Source: Citrobacter tructae (GTDB lineage: Bacteria; Pseudomonadota; Gammaproteobacteria; Enterobacterales; Enterobacteriaceae). From it: a stretch of DNA of 64,000 nt. A program made the position numbers and the translations under genes. Of this stretch, positions 25,397-34,740 are shown one piece after another. The stretch spans positions 1-64,000 of the forward strand of contig NZ_CP038469.1 of NCBI RefSeq assembly GCF_004684345.1, in the 5' to 3' direction. The notes below the pieces were generated by a model. It was given only the letters and a program-made list of their open reading frames with translations. It had not been told where the DNA came from and did no database searches. Every line of letters starts with the position of its first letter. The first letter of the stretch is position 1.

Positions 25397-25882
25397 ATGC
25401 AAGTTTTTATCATGCGTCACGGCGACGCGGCCCTCGATGCCGCCAGTGATTCGGTTCGTCCCTTAACCTCCTGCGGTTGTGATGAATCTCGCCTGATGGC
25501 GAACTGGCTGAAAGGTCAAAAAGTGGATATCGAACGTGTTCTGGTGAGCCCGTTCCTGCGAGCCGAACAAACGCTGGACGTGGTCGGGGAGTGTATGAAC
25601 CTGCCAGCCGGTGTGGATGTTTTGCCGGAGCTGACTCCCTGCGGCGATGTCGGTCTGGTCAGCGCCTATTTACAGGCTCTGGCCAATGAAGGTGTCGCCA
25701 CGGCGCTGGTCATTTCTCACTTGCCTTTGGTGGGATATCTCGTGTCCGAGTTGTGTCCGGGTGAAACGCCGCCGATGTTTACCACATCTGCGATTGCCAG
25801 CGTAACGCTTGATGAGAGCGGGAAGGGGATTTTCAACTGGCAGATGAGCCCATGTAACCTGAAAATGGCAAAAGCGATTTAA
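25397..25882 (+). CDS. sixA: Phosphohistidine phosphatase SixA
   Basis: Small histidine phosphatase that dephosphorylates phosphohistidine on PTS NPr, and was first described acting on ArcB. It has 161 residues, as in E. coli. The catalytic histidine is His8 in FIMRHGDA; supporting motifs are LVSPFLRAEQT and VISHLPLVGYLV with the second histidine. The start ATG at 25397 directly precedes QVFIMRHGD. It stands alone with a terminator after it. Confidence 0.96.
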   Translation: MQVFIMRHGDAALDAASDSVRPLTSCGCDESRLMANWLKGQKVDIERVLVSPFLRAEQTLDVVGECMNLPAGVDVLPELTPCGDVGLVSAYLQALANEGVATALVISHLPLVGYLVSELCPGETPPMFTTSAIASVTLDESGKGIFNWQMSPCNLKMAKAI

Positions 25883-25919
25883 TCAGGCAGGATAAGGCTA
25901 AGCCGCTATCCGGAAAATC

Positions 25920-25943
25920 AAAGAGCCGCAACTGCGGCTCTTT
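25920..25943. terminator. Bidirectional terminator between sixA and smrB
   Basis: The perfect stem AAAGAGCCGCA/TGCGGCTCTTT with a two-base loop lies between the convergent genes, with T-rich flanks on the plus strand. Confidence 0.88.
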
Positions 25944-25956
25944 CTGTTTTCCGTAC

Positions 25957-26508
25957 TCAGGGAAGCTCTGGCGGTAGCCACTCCTCCACTTCAACCAGCA
26001 ACAGCAACGCGGCGTCGCCGCCGTACTCTTTGGGTGCCTGATGAAAAGCCATCACATGCGGGTGTTGTGCCAGCCAAAGTGGTGTTTGCTGTTTCAGGAC
26101 GTGCTTTCCGTGGCCATGCATGACACAGGCGCAGAAAACGTGTTCACGACGACAGGCGGCAATCAGCGCGCCGAGTTCCTGTTTAGCCTGCTGTTGCGTC
26201 AGTCCGTGTAAATCAAGAAACAGCTCCGGGGAATAGTCGCCACGGCGCATTTTCTTCAGTTCAAAGTGGCTGACGTCGGCGCGCAGATATCTTACCGGAC
26301 CTTCCGTATTCAGCAGCGGCTGAAATTCATCAGAGAAATAGTGGCTGGCATCAGCCTGTTCCTGCAACAGCCTTTTGACCGGCACCTCGGTGATTTTTTT
26401 ACGCGGTGTCCGATGGACAATAGTGTCCTGCTTAATTTGACGAGTGCCGGTCATCAGCTGGCGAAACAGCGTCTGATCCTCCTCGCTGAGCGATGTTTTC
26501 TTTTTCAT
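25957..26508 (-). CDS. smrB: SmrB, ribosome-rescue endonuclease
   Basis: SMR-domain nuclease that cleaves mRNA between collided ribosomes, feeding stalled complexes into tmRNA rescue. It has 183 residues like E. coli SmrB (YfcN). The SMR domain spans about residues 95-170 with FLDLHGLTQQQAKQEL and CVMHGHGKHVLKQQ, the two conserved motifs around the active site. The N-terminal tail (LSEEDQTLFRQLM) contacts the ribosome in E. coli. It is divergent from prmB, as usual. Confidence 0.95.
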   Translation of the reverse strand: MKKKTSLSEEDQTLFRQLMTGTRQIKQDTIVHRTPRKKITEVPVKRLLQEQADASHYFSDEFQPLLNTEGPVRYLRADVSHFELKKMRRGDYSPELFLDLHGLTQQQAKQELGALIAACRREHVFCACVMHGHGKHVLKQQTPLWLAQHPHVMAFHQAPKEYGGDAALLLLVEVEEWLPPELP

Positions 26509-26674
26509 TTGAGCGTCTCATCTTTTATTTTTCGTTAGTTTAACCCGACTCGGCAGGCATCCGATCGCTTAAAACGCAATTTTCGCGCTCAGGCTCCGCG
26601 TGAATGCTGATTTATCGCCGTCTTCGTGGCAAACTAGCCGCCGAATTTAATACGAGCATGCCCTGGAGGAATAC

Positions 26675-27607
26675 GTGGATAAAATTTTCGTTGATGAAGC
26701 AGTGAGTGAACTGCATACCATTCAGGACATGTTGCGTTGGGCGGTCAGCCGTTTTAGCGCGGCGAATATCTGGTATGGTCACGGGACGGATAACCCATGG
26801 GATGAAGCGGTACAGTTGGTGCTGCCGTCGCTCTACCTGCCGCTGGATATTCCTGAAGATATGCGCACCGCGCGCCTGACCTCCAGCGAACGCCACCGTA
26901 TTGTTGAGCGTGTGATACGCCGCGTTAACGAACGCATCCCGGTTGCTTACCTGACCAACAAAGCCTGGTTCTGCGGCCACGAATTCTATGTCGATGAACG
27001 CGTACTGGTGCCGCGTTCACCGATTGGCGAGTTGATTAATAATCGCTTTGCCGGTCTTATCAGCGAGCAGCCGCAGCACATTCTCGATATGTGTACCGGC
27101 AGCGGTTGTATCGCAATTGCCTGTGCGTATGCCTTCCCGGAAGCCGAAGTGGACGCGGTCGATATTTCCACTGATGCGCTGGCGGTGACCGAGCACAATA
27201 TTGAAGAACATGGTTTGATCCATCACGTGACACCGATCCGCTCCGATCTGTTCCGTGACTTGTTGAAAGTGCAGTATGACCTGATTGTGACCAACCCTCC
27301 GTATGTCGATGCGGAAGATATGTCCGATCTGCCTAATGAGTATCGCCACGAACCTGAGCTGGGCCTGGCGTCGGGCAGCGATGGGCTGAAGCTCACCCGC
27401 CGCATTCTGGGCAACGCGCCGGACTACCTGTCAGACAACGGTATTCTGATTTGTGAAGTCGGTAACAGCATGGTACATCTGATGGAACAATATCCGGATG
27501 TGCCGTTTACGTGGCTGGAATTCGACAATGGCGGCGAAGGTGTATTTATGCTGACAAAAGAGCAGCTGATCGCTGCACGCGAACATTTCAGCATCTATAA
27601 AGATTAA
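26675..27607 (+). CDS. prmB: Ribosomal protein uL3 glutamine methyltransferase PrmB
   Basis: SAM-dependent N5-glutamine methyltransferase that modifies Gln150 of ribosomal protein L3. The 310-residue product carries the SAM-binding motif ILDMCTGSGCIAIA and the catalytic NPPY motif in LIVTNPPYVDAEDM. The start is GTG at 26675, preceded by CTGGAGGAA. It heads a tight run of co-directional genes (prmB-aroC-mepA-yfcA-epmC-yfcL). Confidence 0.96.
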   Translation: MDKIFVDEAVSELHTIQDMLRWAVSRFSAANIWYGHGTDNPWDEAVQLVLPSLYLPLDIPEDMRTARLTSSERHRIVERVIRRVNERIPVAYLTNKAWFCGHEFYVDERVLVPRSPIGELINNRFAGLISEQPQHILDMCTGSGCIAIACAYAFPEAEVDAVDISTDALAVTEHNIEEHGLIHHVTPIRSDLFRDLLKVQYDLIVTNPPYVDAEDMSDLPNEYRHEPELGLASGSDGLKLTRRILGNAPDYLSDNGILICEVGNSMVHLMEQYPDVPFTWLEFDNGGEGVFMLTKEQLIAAREHFSIYKD

Positions 27608-27644
27608 CGGCACACGCACACACAACAACGATAACGGAGCGGTG

Positions 27645-28730
27645 ATGGCAGGAAACACAATTGGACAACTCTTTCGCGTAACGACCTTCGGCGAATCACA
27701 CGGGCTGGCGCTCGGCTGTATCGTGGATGGTGTTCCGCCGGGCATTCCTCTGACTGAAGCTGACCTGCAGCACGATCTTGACAGACGTCGTCCGGGAACC
27801 TCGCGTTACACTACGCAACGTCGCGAGCCGGATCAGGTGAAGATCCTCTCTGGCGTGTTTGAAGGTGTCACCACCGGTACCAGTATTGGCCTGTTGATTG
27901 AAAATACCGATCAGCGTTCGCAGGATTACGGCGCGATCAAGGATGTTTTTCGTCCGGGCCATGCCGACTACACCTACGAGCAGAAATATGGCCTGCGTGA
28001 CTACCGTGGCGGCGGGCGTTCATCCGCGCGCGAAACGGCAATGCGCGTGGCGGCCGGAGCGATTGCAAAAAAATATCTGGCGGAAAAATTTGGCGTTGAA
28101 ATCCGTGGTTGTCTGACCCAGATGGGCGATATTCCGCTGGAGATTAAAGACTGGTCTCAGGTCGAGCTTAATCCGTTCTTTTGCCCGGATCCGGATAAAA
28201 TCACGGCGCTGGATGAACTGATGCGCGCGCTCAAGAAAGAGGGAGATTCCATCGGAGCAAAAGTGACCGTGGTTGCAAGCCACGTACCGGCCGGTCTCGG
28301 TGAGCCTGTTTTTGACCGACTGGATGCTGACATCGCTCATGCGTTGATGAGCATTAATGCGGTAAAAGGCGTGGAGATTGGCGACGGCTTCGAGGTTGTT
28401 GCGCTGCGCGGCAGTCAGAACCGTGATGAAATCACCAAAGAAGGTTTCCAGAGCAACCATGCTGGCGGCATTCTGGGTGGGATCAGCAGCGGGCAACAAA
28501 TTGTTGCACATATGGCGCTGAAACCGACTTCCAGTATTACCGTTCCCGGGCGCACGATTAACCGCTTCGGTGAAGAAGTCGAAATGATAACCAAAGGACG
28601 CCACGATCCGTGCGTTGGGATCCGTGCAGTGCCGATCGCAGAAGCGATGCTGGCGATTGTATTGATGGATCACCTGCTGCGTCAGCGGGCGCAGAATGCG
28701 GATGTAAATACTGACATTCCACGCTGGTAA
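27645..28730 (+). CDS. aroC: Chorismate synthase
   Basis: Last enzyme of the shikimate pathway: 5-enolpyruvylshikimate 3-phosphate to chorismate, needing reduced FMN. It has 361 residues as in E. coli. Signature segments are FGESHGLALGCIVDGVPPG near the N-terminus, RGGGRSSARETAMRVAAGA mid-protein and GRHDPCVGIRAVPIAEAM near the C-terminus. I chose the ATG at 27645; a GTG lies one codon upstream. mepA follows three bases after its stop codon. Confidence 0.98.
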   Translation: MAGNTIGQLFRVTTFGESHGLALGCIVDGVPPGIPLTEADLQHDLDRRRPGTSRYTTQRREPDQVKILSGVFEGVTTGTSIGLLIENTDQRSQDYGAIKDVFRPGHADYTYEQKYGLRDYRGGGRSSARETAMRVAAGAIAKKYLAEKFGVEIRGCLTQMGDIPLEIKDWSQVELNPFFCPDPDKITALDELMRALKKEGDSIGAKVTVVASHVPAGLGEPVFDRLDADIAHALMSINAVKGVEIGDGFEVVALRGSQNRDEITKEGFQSNHAGGILGGISSGQQIVAHMALKPTSSITVPGRTINRFGEEVEMITKGRHDPCVGIRAVPIAEAMLAIVLMDHLLRQRAQNADVNTDIPRW

Positions 28731-28733
28731 GAG

Positions 28734-29558
28734 ATGAAAAAAATGGCACTTGCCGCGCTGGCTCTGTTTGCCAGCACGGCCTGCCTGGCGGCGACGCCCT
28801 GGCAGAAAATTACTCACCCGGTGGCAGGTAGTGCGCAGTCTATTGGCGCATTCTCCAATGGCTGTATTGTTGGCGCAGATACGCTGCCCGTGCAGTCAGA
28901 ACACTATCAGGTGATGCGTACCGATCAACGTCGTTATTTTGGTCATCCTGACCTGGTGACGTTTATCCAGCGTCTGAGCAACCAGGCCAATAACCTTGGA
29001 CTGGGTACGGTGTTAATCGGCGATATGGGTATGCCAGCCGGTGGGCGTTTTAACGGCGGACATGCCAGCCACCAGACGGGACTGGATGTTGATATTTTCC
29101 TGCAACTGCCGAAAACGCGCTGGACGCAGTCGCAACTGTTGCGGCCTCAGGCGTTGGATCTGGTTGCACAGGACGGAAAACGTGTCGTTCCGTCATTGTG
29201 GAAGCCGGAGATTTTTAGCCTGATCAGGCTGGCGGCAAAAGATAATGAAGTCACGCGTATTTTCGTGAATCCGGCAATTAAGCAGCAACTTTGTCTGGAT
29301 GCAGGGACCGACAGGGACTGGTTGCGTAAAGTGCGGCCATGGTTCCAACATCGTGCGCATATGCATGTCCGGTTACGTTGCCCTGCCGACAGCCTTGAGT
29401 GCGAAGATCAACCGTTACCTCCACCGGGCGACGGCTGTGGCGCGGAGCTGCAAAGCTGGTTCGAACCTCCAAAACCTGGAACCACCAAGCCTGAGAAGAA
29501 GACACCGCCACCGTTGCCGCCTTCCTGCCAGGCACTGCTGGATGAGCATGTACTTTAA
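28734..29558 (+). CDS. mepA: Penicillin-insensitive murein endopeptidase MepA
   Basis: Periplasmic LAS-family zinc metallopeptidase that cleaves D-alanyl-meso-DAP crosslinks in peptidoglycan. The signal peptide is residues 1-19 (ends TACLAA). Zinc ligands are visible as HQTGLDVDIF (H..x6..D) and HMHVRL. Several cysteines, for disulfides, are conserved. It has 274 residues like E. coli. Its stop codon shares one base with the yfcA start (TTTAATGG). Confidence 0.96.
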   Translation: MKKMALAALALFASTACLAATPWQKITHPVAGSAQSIGAFSNGCIVGADTLPVQSEHYQVMRTDQRRYFGHPDLVTFIQRLSNQANNLGLGTVLIGDMGMPAGGRFNGGHASHQTGLDVDIFLQLPKTRWTQSQLLRPQALDLVAQDGKRVVPSLWKPEIFSLIRLAAKDNEVTRIFVNPAIKQQLCLDAGTDRDWLRKVRPWFQHRAHMHVRLRCPADSLECEDQPLPPPGDGCGAELQSWFEPPKPGTTKPEKKTPPPLPPSCQALLDEHVL

Positions 29559-30367
29559 TGGATAATTTTGCCTCTCTGTTTATGGTGTCTCCACTGTTGT
29601 TGGGTGTTCTTTTTTTTGTCGCAATGCTGGCGGGATTTATTGATTCTCTGGCGGGGGGCGGCGGTTTACTCACCATCCCTGCGTTGATGGCTGCTGGTAT
29701 GCCGCCAGCACAGGCGCTGGCAACCAATAAATTGCAGGCCTGTGGGGGATCGATCTCTTCCTCGCTGTATTTTATTCGCCGTGGCGTGGTGAACCTGGCC
29801 GATCAGAAGCTCAATATTGCCATGACCTTTATCGGCTCAATGAGCGGCGCGCTGTTGGTTCAGCATGTACAGTCGGACATTTTGCGCCAGATCCTGCCGG
29901 TTCTGGTTATCTGTATTGGCCTCTACTTTCTGTTAATGCCGAAAGTGGGTGAAGAAGACCGACAGCGTCGGCTGTATGGTTTGCCTTTTGCGCTGGTGGC
30001 CGGGGGCTGTGTTGGATTTTACGATGGTTTCTTTGGCCCGGCCGCCGGATCGTTTTATGCGCTCTGCTTCGTTATGTTGTGCGGCTACAATCTTGCAAAA
30101 TCGACGGCACACGCAAAAGTCTTGAATGCCACCTCAAATATCGGTGGGCTGCTACTGTTCGCGCTGGGTGGCAAAGTGATTTGGGCCACCGGTTTTGTGA
30201 TGCTCATTGGCCAGTTTATTGGCGCGCGAATGGGGTCGCGACTGGTACTCAGCAAAGGACAAAAACTGATTCGGCCAATGATCGTCATTGTTTCTGCAGT
30301 GATGAGCGCCAAGCTACTTTATGATAATCATGGACAGGAGATTCTCCACTGGCTGGGGATGAACTAA
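29558..30367 (+). CDS. yfcA: YfcA, TSUP-family inner-membrane transporter
   Basis: A 269-residue membrane protein of the TauE/SafE (TSUP, DUF81) family with about eight helices and the family repeats SLAGGGGLLTIPALMAAGMPPAQALATNK and GFYDGFFGPAAGSF. Family members export sulfur-containing or organic anions; the substrate of YfcA is not known. It overlaps mepA by one base, and its stop codon overlaps the epmC start. Confidence 0.94.
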   Translation: MDNFASLFMVSPLLLGVLFFVAMLAGFIDSLAGGGGLLTIPALMAAGMPPAQALATNKLQACGGSISSSLYFIRRGVVNLADQKLNIAMTFIGSMSGALLVQHVQSDILRQILPVLVICIGLYFLLMPKVGEEDRQRRLYGLPFALVAGGCVGFYDGFFGPAAGSFYALCFVMLCGYNLAKSTAHAKVLNATSNIGGLLLFALGGKVIWATGFVMLIGQFIGARMGSRLVLSKGQKLIRPMIVIVSAVMSAKLLYDNHGQEILHWLGMN

Positions 30368-30915
30368 TGAACACTACCCATCACTACCAACAGTTAATAG
30401 ATATTTTTAACGGCTGCTTTGCCGATGAATTTAATACCCGTCTGATTAAAGGCGACGACGAACCGATCTATCTTCCTGCGGATGCGGAATTACCGTACCA
30501 CCGTATTGTTTTCGCTCATGGCTATTACGCTAGCGCGTTACACGAAATTTCGCATTGGTGTATTGCCGGTAAAGCCCGTCGTGAACTGGTTGATTTTGGT
30601 TACTGGTACTGCCCGGATGGGCGTGACGCCAAAACACAATGTCAGTTTGAAGACGTGGAAGTGAAGCCGCAGGCGTTTGACTGGCTGTTTTGCATGGCGG
30701 CGGGCTATCCGTTTAACGTCAGTTGCGACAACCTGGAAGGAGACTTTGAACCGGATCGCGTGGTGTTCCAGCGCCGTGTTCACGCCCAGGTAATGGAGTA
30801 TCTGGAAAAAGGCATCCCTGAGCGTCCAGCGCGTTTCATTAATGCGCTACAGAATTATTATCACACGCCTGAACTTAAGGCGGAACAATTCCCGTGGCCC
30901 GAAGCGCTCAACTGA
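30367..30915 (+). CDS. epmC: Elongation factor P hydroxylase EpmC
   Basis: Hydroxylates the beta-lysyl modification of Lys34 of elongation factor P after EpmA and EpmB act. It has 182 residues as in E. coli (YfcM). The metal-binding region includes HEISHWCIAGKARRELVDFGYWYCPDGR, where the two histidines match the family metal ligands. It overlaps yfcA by one base. EpmA and EpmB are encoded outside this window. Confidence 0.94.
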   Translation: MNTTHHYQQLIDIFNGCFADEFNTRLIKGDDEPIYLPADAELPYHRIVFAHGYYASALHEISHWCIAGKARRELVDFGYWYCPDGRDAKTQCQFEDVEVKPQAFDWLFCMAAGYPFNVSCDNLEGDFEPDRVVFQRRVHAQVMEYLEKGIPERPARFINALQNYYHTPELKAEQFPWPEALN

Positions 30916-30947
30916 AGCGGCAGCCACGTTCACAATGAGGAAAGAAG

Positions 30948-31226
30948 ATGATCGCGGAGTTTGAATCACGCATTCTGGCACTAATCGACGATATGGTAGA
31001 ACATGCCAGCGATGATGAGCTGTTTGCCAGTGGGTATTTGCGTGGACACCTGACGCTGGCCGTGGCAGAACTTGACGGTGGCGAGGACCATTCCGCTGAG
31101 GCATTGTACGCCAATGTCACCAGCAGCCTGGAAAAAGCCATCAGCGCGGGCGAACTCTCGCCGCGTGACCAGGCGTTAGTGAAAGAGATGTGGGACACGT
31201 TGTTCCAGAAAGCGACGCAACAATAA
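30948..31226 (+). CDS. yfcL: YfcL, conserved small protein
   Basis: A 92-residue acidic, probably all-helical cytoplasmic protein (YfcL family) with segments DDMVEHASDDELFASGYLRGHL and ELSPRDQALVKEMWDTLFQ. No function is known. The ATG at 30948 follows GAGGAAAGAAG. It is the last gene of the prmB-aroC run and is followed by a hairpin before convergent mnmC. Confidence 0.93.
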   Translation: MIAEFESRILALIDDMVEHASDDELFASGYLRGHLTLAVAELDGGEDHSAEALYANVTSSLEKAISAGELSPRDQALVKEMWDTLFQKATQQ

Positions 31227-31232
31227 TAGTCT

Positions 31233-31272
31233 TGCGGACCAGGTGACGTTAACTGCTTATCCGGTCCGCAAT
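31233..31272. terminator. Hairpin between yfcL and mnmC
   Basis: The inverted repeat TTGCGGACC/GGTCCGCAA with a 20-base-plus loop lies between convergent genes. It lacks a long T-run, so termination is a guess. Confidence 0.5.
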
Positions 31273-31282
31273 GATGATCTCA

Positions 31283-33283
31283 TTATTTTACCGCTTTACC
31301 CTTCACTAATTTTCTCACCCATAAACGATTCGGATTCAACGCTGCAAGGGTTTCTGCATCCATTGGGATCGGTTCGTCACTCATTTGCGCCGCCAGAATT
31401 TCTGCACACAGCGGGGCAGAGCACAGCCCGCGCGAGCCCAGCGCACCCAGCATAAATAAGTCACGGTAACCCGGCGCGCGCGCGGCGGTCTCTTTGCGTT
31501 CTGCAAGGTTGGCGTACTGGCTGAGTGTGGCGCGATAGTCCGGTACATTGCCGACCATCGGTAAGTGATCGCGGGTGGCGCAGCGGACGCCACAGCGCGC
31601 AGCTTGCTCACTGACATCTACCTCTTTTGCCCATGTGGCATGTGGGAAGCAGTCGATTAAACGCTGGCGATTTTGCTGCTGATCGTCCTCGCGATACACC
31701 GTCTCTTCCTCACCGCGATGATAGCTCGCGCCAATACAATGATGCTGATTGGCCGGGTTTTGTGGCGTGAGGTAGCCGTCGTAACATAACACCTGATGCA
31801 GCGCCGAAAGTGAAGGCGTGGTGGGGATATGGCTCACCTGGCCGCCGACGGAATAGAGCGGTAACGGCTGGGTCTGATCAAAGCGGTTTATACGGTGGCC
31901 ATTCGCCAGCACCACCACTTCATGTTCAACGGTTTCGCCAGTGGCAAACTGTAGTTGCCAGTTGTCTTCCTGCTGTGCAAGTGATGCCAGCGAATGTTGA
32001 TAGAGGGTGCGTAATCCTCGCGTTGTGGCGTAGTCCAGTACGGCAGCGGTCAACTGCGCAGGAGATAGCCATCCTCCGGCAGGATACTGGATACCGCCGC
32101 AGTCGGTTGCGACGCCGGTCGTTTGCAAAACCTGCTCAGCATCAACGGCCAGCGCGAGGGCATCGGGTAATGCCAGCGACAGCATCTGGGTTATTTTTTG
32201 TTGGCTTTTTTCATCCCAGGCAAGCTGCGTTACCCCGCACCAGTCGTGGGCGAAATCTACCGGCAGGGAGTCATACAGGCGACGGGCGAAGGTGAACGCG
32301 GTGGGGAAAAAGAGATTAATGGCAGCATCATGTTTGCTGAGCAACGGATACAGTGCGCCCTGACGATTACCGGACGCGCCCTGTGCAGGTTTATCGTCAG
32401 CGCAATAGAGCGTCACCTGCCAGCCACGGCGCAAGAGTGACAGCGACAGCAATGCGCTGGCGATACCGCCACCGATAATAGCCGCCTCACGTTTTTCCGT
32501 ACCCGTGCGTGAGAACCATGGTGCGGGGGACGAGAAAGCAAGATTTTGTTCCATAACGCCGCACAGCATTTCGCGTTTACGCCCGAAGCCTTTGCATTTT
32601 TGCATAGTGAAACCGGCGTCCTGTAATCCCCTGCGAACAAAGCCTGCGGAGGTGAAGGTTGCCAGCGTCCCGCCCGGACGGGCCAGTCGGGCCATCGCGT
32701 TAAACAGCGTCGGTGTCCACATATCGGGGTTTTTTGCCGGCGCGAAACCATCCAGAAACCAGGCATCGACCTGCTGGTTCAGGGATTCATCCAGTTTACC
32801 GGTGAGGTCGTTAATGTCGCCGAACCACAAATCCAGTGTGACCCGACCTTCATCCAGCAGCAGTCGATGACAACCGGCCAACGGCAGCGGCCACTGGGCC
32901 TGTAATGACTCAGCCCACGGAGCAAGTTCCGGCCAGTGTTGATGGGCCAACGTCAGATCGTCACGCGTTAGCGGGTATTTTTCAAAACTGATGAAATGTA
33001 ATCTTTCCAGGGTAGCATCGGGGTGCGCAGTGCGAAAAGCCGCAAATGCCTGCCAGAGGGTGAGGAAGTTGAGTCCGGTGCCAAAACCGCTTTCCGCCAC
33101 CACGAATAACGGGCGTGGATGTGTCGGGAATCGGTCTGCGAGATGATTGCCGCCGAGAAAGACATAACGCGTCTCTTCCAGCCCGTTATCATTAGAAAAA
33201 TAGACATCGTCAAAATCTCGGGAAACAGGTGTACCCTCAGCGTTGAATTCGAGGTTGGCAGGTTGTATCGCGTATTGTTTCAC
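31283..33283 (-). CDS. mnmC: Bifunctional tRNA mnm5s2U biosynthesis protein MnmC
   Basis: Finishes the 5-methylaminomethyl-2-thiouridine at tRNA wobble position 34. The N-terminal half (about residues 1-245) is the SAM methyltransferase with ESGFGTGLNFLTLWQAF and WFLDGFAPAKNPDMW. The C-terminal half (about 265-666) is the FAD-dependent oxidoreductase beginning EAAIIGGGIASALLSLSLLRRGW. I chose the GTG at 33283 (MKQYAIQPANLEFN), giving 666 residues as in E. coli (668); the frame runs further upstream without conserved sequence. It is divergent from fabB. Confidence 0.96.
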   Translation of the reverse strand: MKQYAIQPANLEFNAEGTPVSRDFDDVYFSNDNGLEETRYVFLGGNHLADRFPTHPRPLFVVAESGFGTGLNFLTLWQAFAAFRTAHPDATLERLHFISFEKYPLTRDDLTLAHQHWPELAPWAESLQAQWPLPLAGCHRLLLDEGRVTLDLWFGDINDLTGKLDESLNQQVDAWFLDGFAPAKNPDMWTPTLFNAMARLARPGGTLATFTSAGFVRRGLQDAGFTMQKCKGFGRKREMLCGVMEQNLAFSSPAPWFSRTGTEKREAAIIGGGIASALLSLSLLRRGWQVTLYCADDKPAQGASGNRQGALYPLLSKHDAAINLFFPTAFTFARRLYDSLPVDFAHDWCGVTQLAWDEKSQQKITQMLSLALPDALALAVDAEQVLQTTGVATDCGGIQYPAGGWLSPAQLTAAVLDYATTRGLRTLYQHSLASLAQQEDNWQLQFATGETVEHEVVVLANGHRINRFDQTQPLPLYSVGGQVSHIPTTPSLSALHQVLCYDGYLTPQNPANQHHCIGASYHRGEEETVYREDDQQQNRQRLIDCFPHATWAKEVDVSEQAARCGVRCATRDHLPMVGNVPDYRATLSQYANLAERKETAARAPGYRDLFMLGALGSRGLCSAPLCAEILAAQMSDEPIPMDAETLAALNPNRLWVRKLVKGKAVK

Positions 33284-33358
33284 GTAAGTTACTCGTCTGG
33301 CTTGCTGTGTCTCGATCTTAACGATGAGTGCCTGAGTGCGCAAATTTCCACATTAAAT

Positions 33359-33375
33359 GGCTGATCGGACTTGTT
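33359..33375. promoter_or_regulatory. FadR activator site of fabB
   Basis: GGCTGATCGGACTTGTT agrees with the FadR consensus AACTGGTCGGACCTGTT at 13 of 17 positions. It lies just upstream of the FabR palindrome, as in E. coli fabB, where FadR activates transcription. Confidence 0.65.
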
Positions 33376-33376
33376 C

Positions 33377-33394
33377 GGCGTACAAGTGTACGCT
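33377..33394. promoter_or_regulatory. FabR operator of fabB
   Basis: The near-perfect palindrome GGCGTACAAGTGTACGCT matches the FabR box AGCGTACANNTGTACGCT-type sequence. FabR represses fabA and fabB in response to unsaturated acyl thioesters. Confidence 0.85.
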
Positions 33395-33442
33395 ATTGTG
33401 CCATTCGAAACTTTAAAATAGTGCGACTTACAGAGGTATTGA

Positions 33443-34663
33443 ATGAAACGTGCAGTGATTACTGGCTTGGGCATCGTTTCCAGCATCGGTAATAACCAGC
33501 AGGAAGTCCTGGCATCTCTGCGTGAAGGACGTTCAGGGATCACTTTCTCTCAGGAGCTGAAGGACTCCGGCATGCGTAGCCACGTTTGGGGCAACGTAAA
33601 ACTGGATACCACTGGCCTCATTGACCGCAAAGTTGTGCGCTTTATGAGCGACGCATCCATCTATGCATTCCTTTCTATGGAGCAGGCAGTGGCTGATGCC
33701 GGCCTCTCTGCAGACGTTTACCAGAATAACCCGCGCGTTGGCCTGATTGCAGGTTCCGGCGGCGGCTCCCCGCGTTTTCAGGTGTTCGGTGCTGACGCAA
33801 TGCGTAGCCCGCGTGGCCTGAAAGCGGTTGGCCCGTATGTGGTCACAAAAGCGATGGGTTCTGGCGTTTCTGCCTGCCTCGCAACCCCGTTCAAAATCCA
33901 CGGTGTGAACTACTCCATCAGCTCTGCCTGTGCGACATCATCGCACTGTATCGGCAACGCGGTTGAGCAGATCCAACTGGGCAAACAGGATATCGTTTTT
34001 GCAGGCGGCGGCGAAGAGCTGTGCTGGGAAATGGCCTGCGAGTTCGACGCCATGGGCGCACTGTCTACCAAATATAACGACTGCCCGGAAAAAGCATCCC
34101 GTACTTATGATGCGAACCGCGACGGCTTCGTTATTGCAGGCGGCGGCGGTATGGTTGTGGTTGAAGAGCTGGAGCACGCTCTGGCACGTGGCGCGCATAT
34201 CTATGCTGAAATCGTTGGCTACGGCGCAACGTCCGATGGCGCAGACATGGTGGCTCCATCAGGTGAAGGCGCAGTGCGCTGCATGCAGATGGCGATGAAC
34301 GGCGTTGATACGCCAATCGACTACCTGAACTCTCACGGTACTTCTACCCCGGTAGGCGACGTGAAAGAGCTGGGCGCAATCCGCGAAGTGTTTGGCGACA
34401 ACAGCCCGGCGATCTCCGCAACCAAAGCCATGACCGGTCACTCACTGGGTGCGGCTGGCGTACAGGAAGCTATCTACTCCCTGCTGATGCTGGAACACGG
34501 TTTTATCGCACCAAGCATCAACATCGAAGAGATGGACGAACAGGCTGCGGGTCTGAACATCGTGACCAAACCGACTGAGAAAGAACTGACTACCGTGATG
34601 TCCAACAGCTTCGGCTTTGGCGGCACCAACGCCACGCTGGTTATGCGTAAGCTGAAAGCGTAA
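33443..34663 (+). CDS. fabB: 3-oxoacyl-ACP synthase I FabB
   Basis: Condensing enzyme essential for elongation of unsaturated fatty acids. The 406-residue product contains the catalytic cysteine in ISSACATSSHCIGNAVEQ and the two histidines in LNSHGTSTPVGDVKE and TKAMTGHSLGAAGVQEA, the C-H-H triad. Glycine-rich NSFGFGGTNATLVMRKL ends the protein. FadR and FabR sites precede it and a terminator follows, so it is a single-gene unit. Confidence 0.98.
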   Translation: MKRAVITGLGIVSSIGNNQQEVLASLREGRSGITFSQELKDSGMRSHVWGNVKLDTTGLIDRKVVRFMSDASIYAFLSMEQAVADAGLSADVYQNNPRVGLIAGSGGGSPRFQVFGADAMRSPRGLKAVGPYVVTKAMGSGVSACLATPFKIHGVNYSISSACATSSHCIGNAVEQIQLGKQDIVFAGGGEELCWEMACEFDAMGALSTKYNDCPEKASRTYDANRDGFVIAGGGGMVVVEELEHALARGAHIYAEIVGYGATSDGADMVAPSGEGAVRCMQMAMNGVDTPIDYLNSHGTSTPVGDVKELGAIREVFGDNSPAISATKAMTGHSLGAAGVQEAIYSLLMLEHGFIAPSINIEEMDEQAAGLNIVTKPTEKELTTVMSNSFGFGGTNATLVMRKLKA

Positions 34664-34714
34664 GTTTGACACTGACATCCGTCAATGCCTGCAGCGTTTC
34701 GCTAATCAGGTCAC

Positions 34715-34740
34715 AAGGGAGCCGCAAGGCTCCCTTTTTA
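34715..34740 (+). terminator. Terminator after fabB
   Basis: The stem AAGGGAGCC/GGCTCCCTT with loop GCAA is followed by TTTTTA. Confidence 0.9.

Noticed and set aside
28020..28817. A 265-codon minus-strand frame spanning aroC and the start of mepA
   Set aside because: Antisense shadow of two well-conserved genes; the composition looks like a mirror of the real codons.
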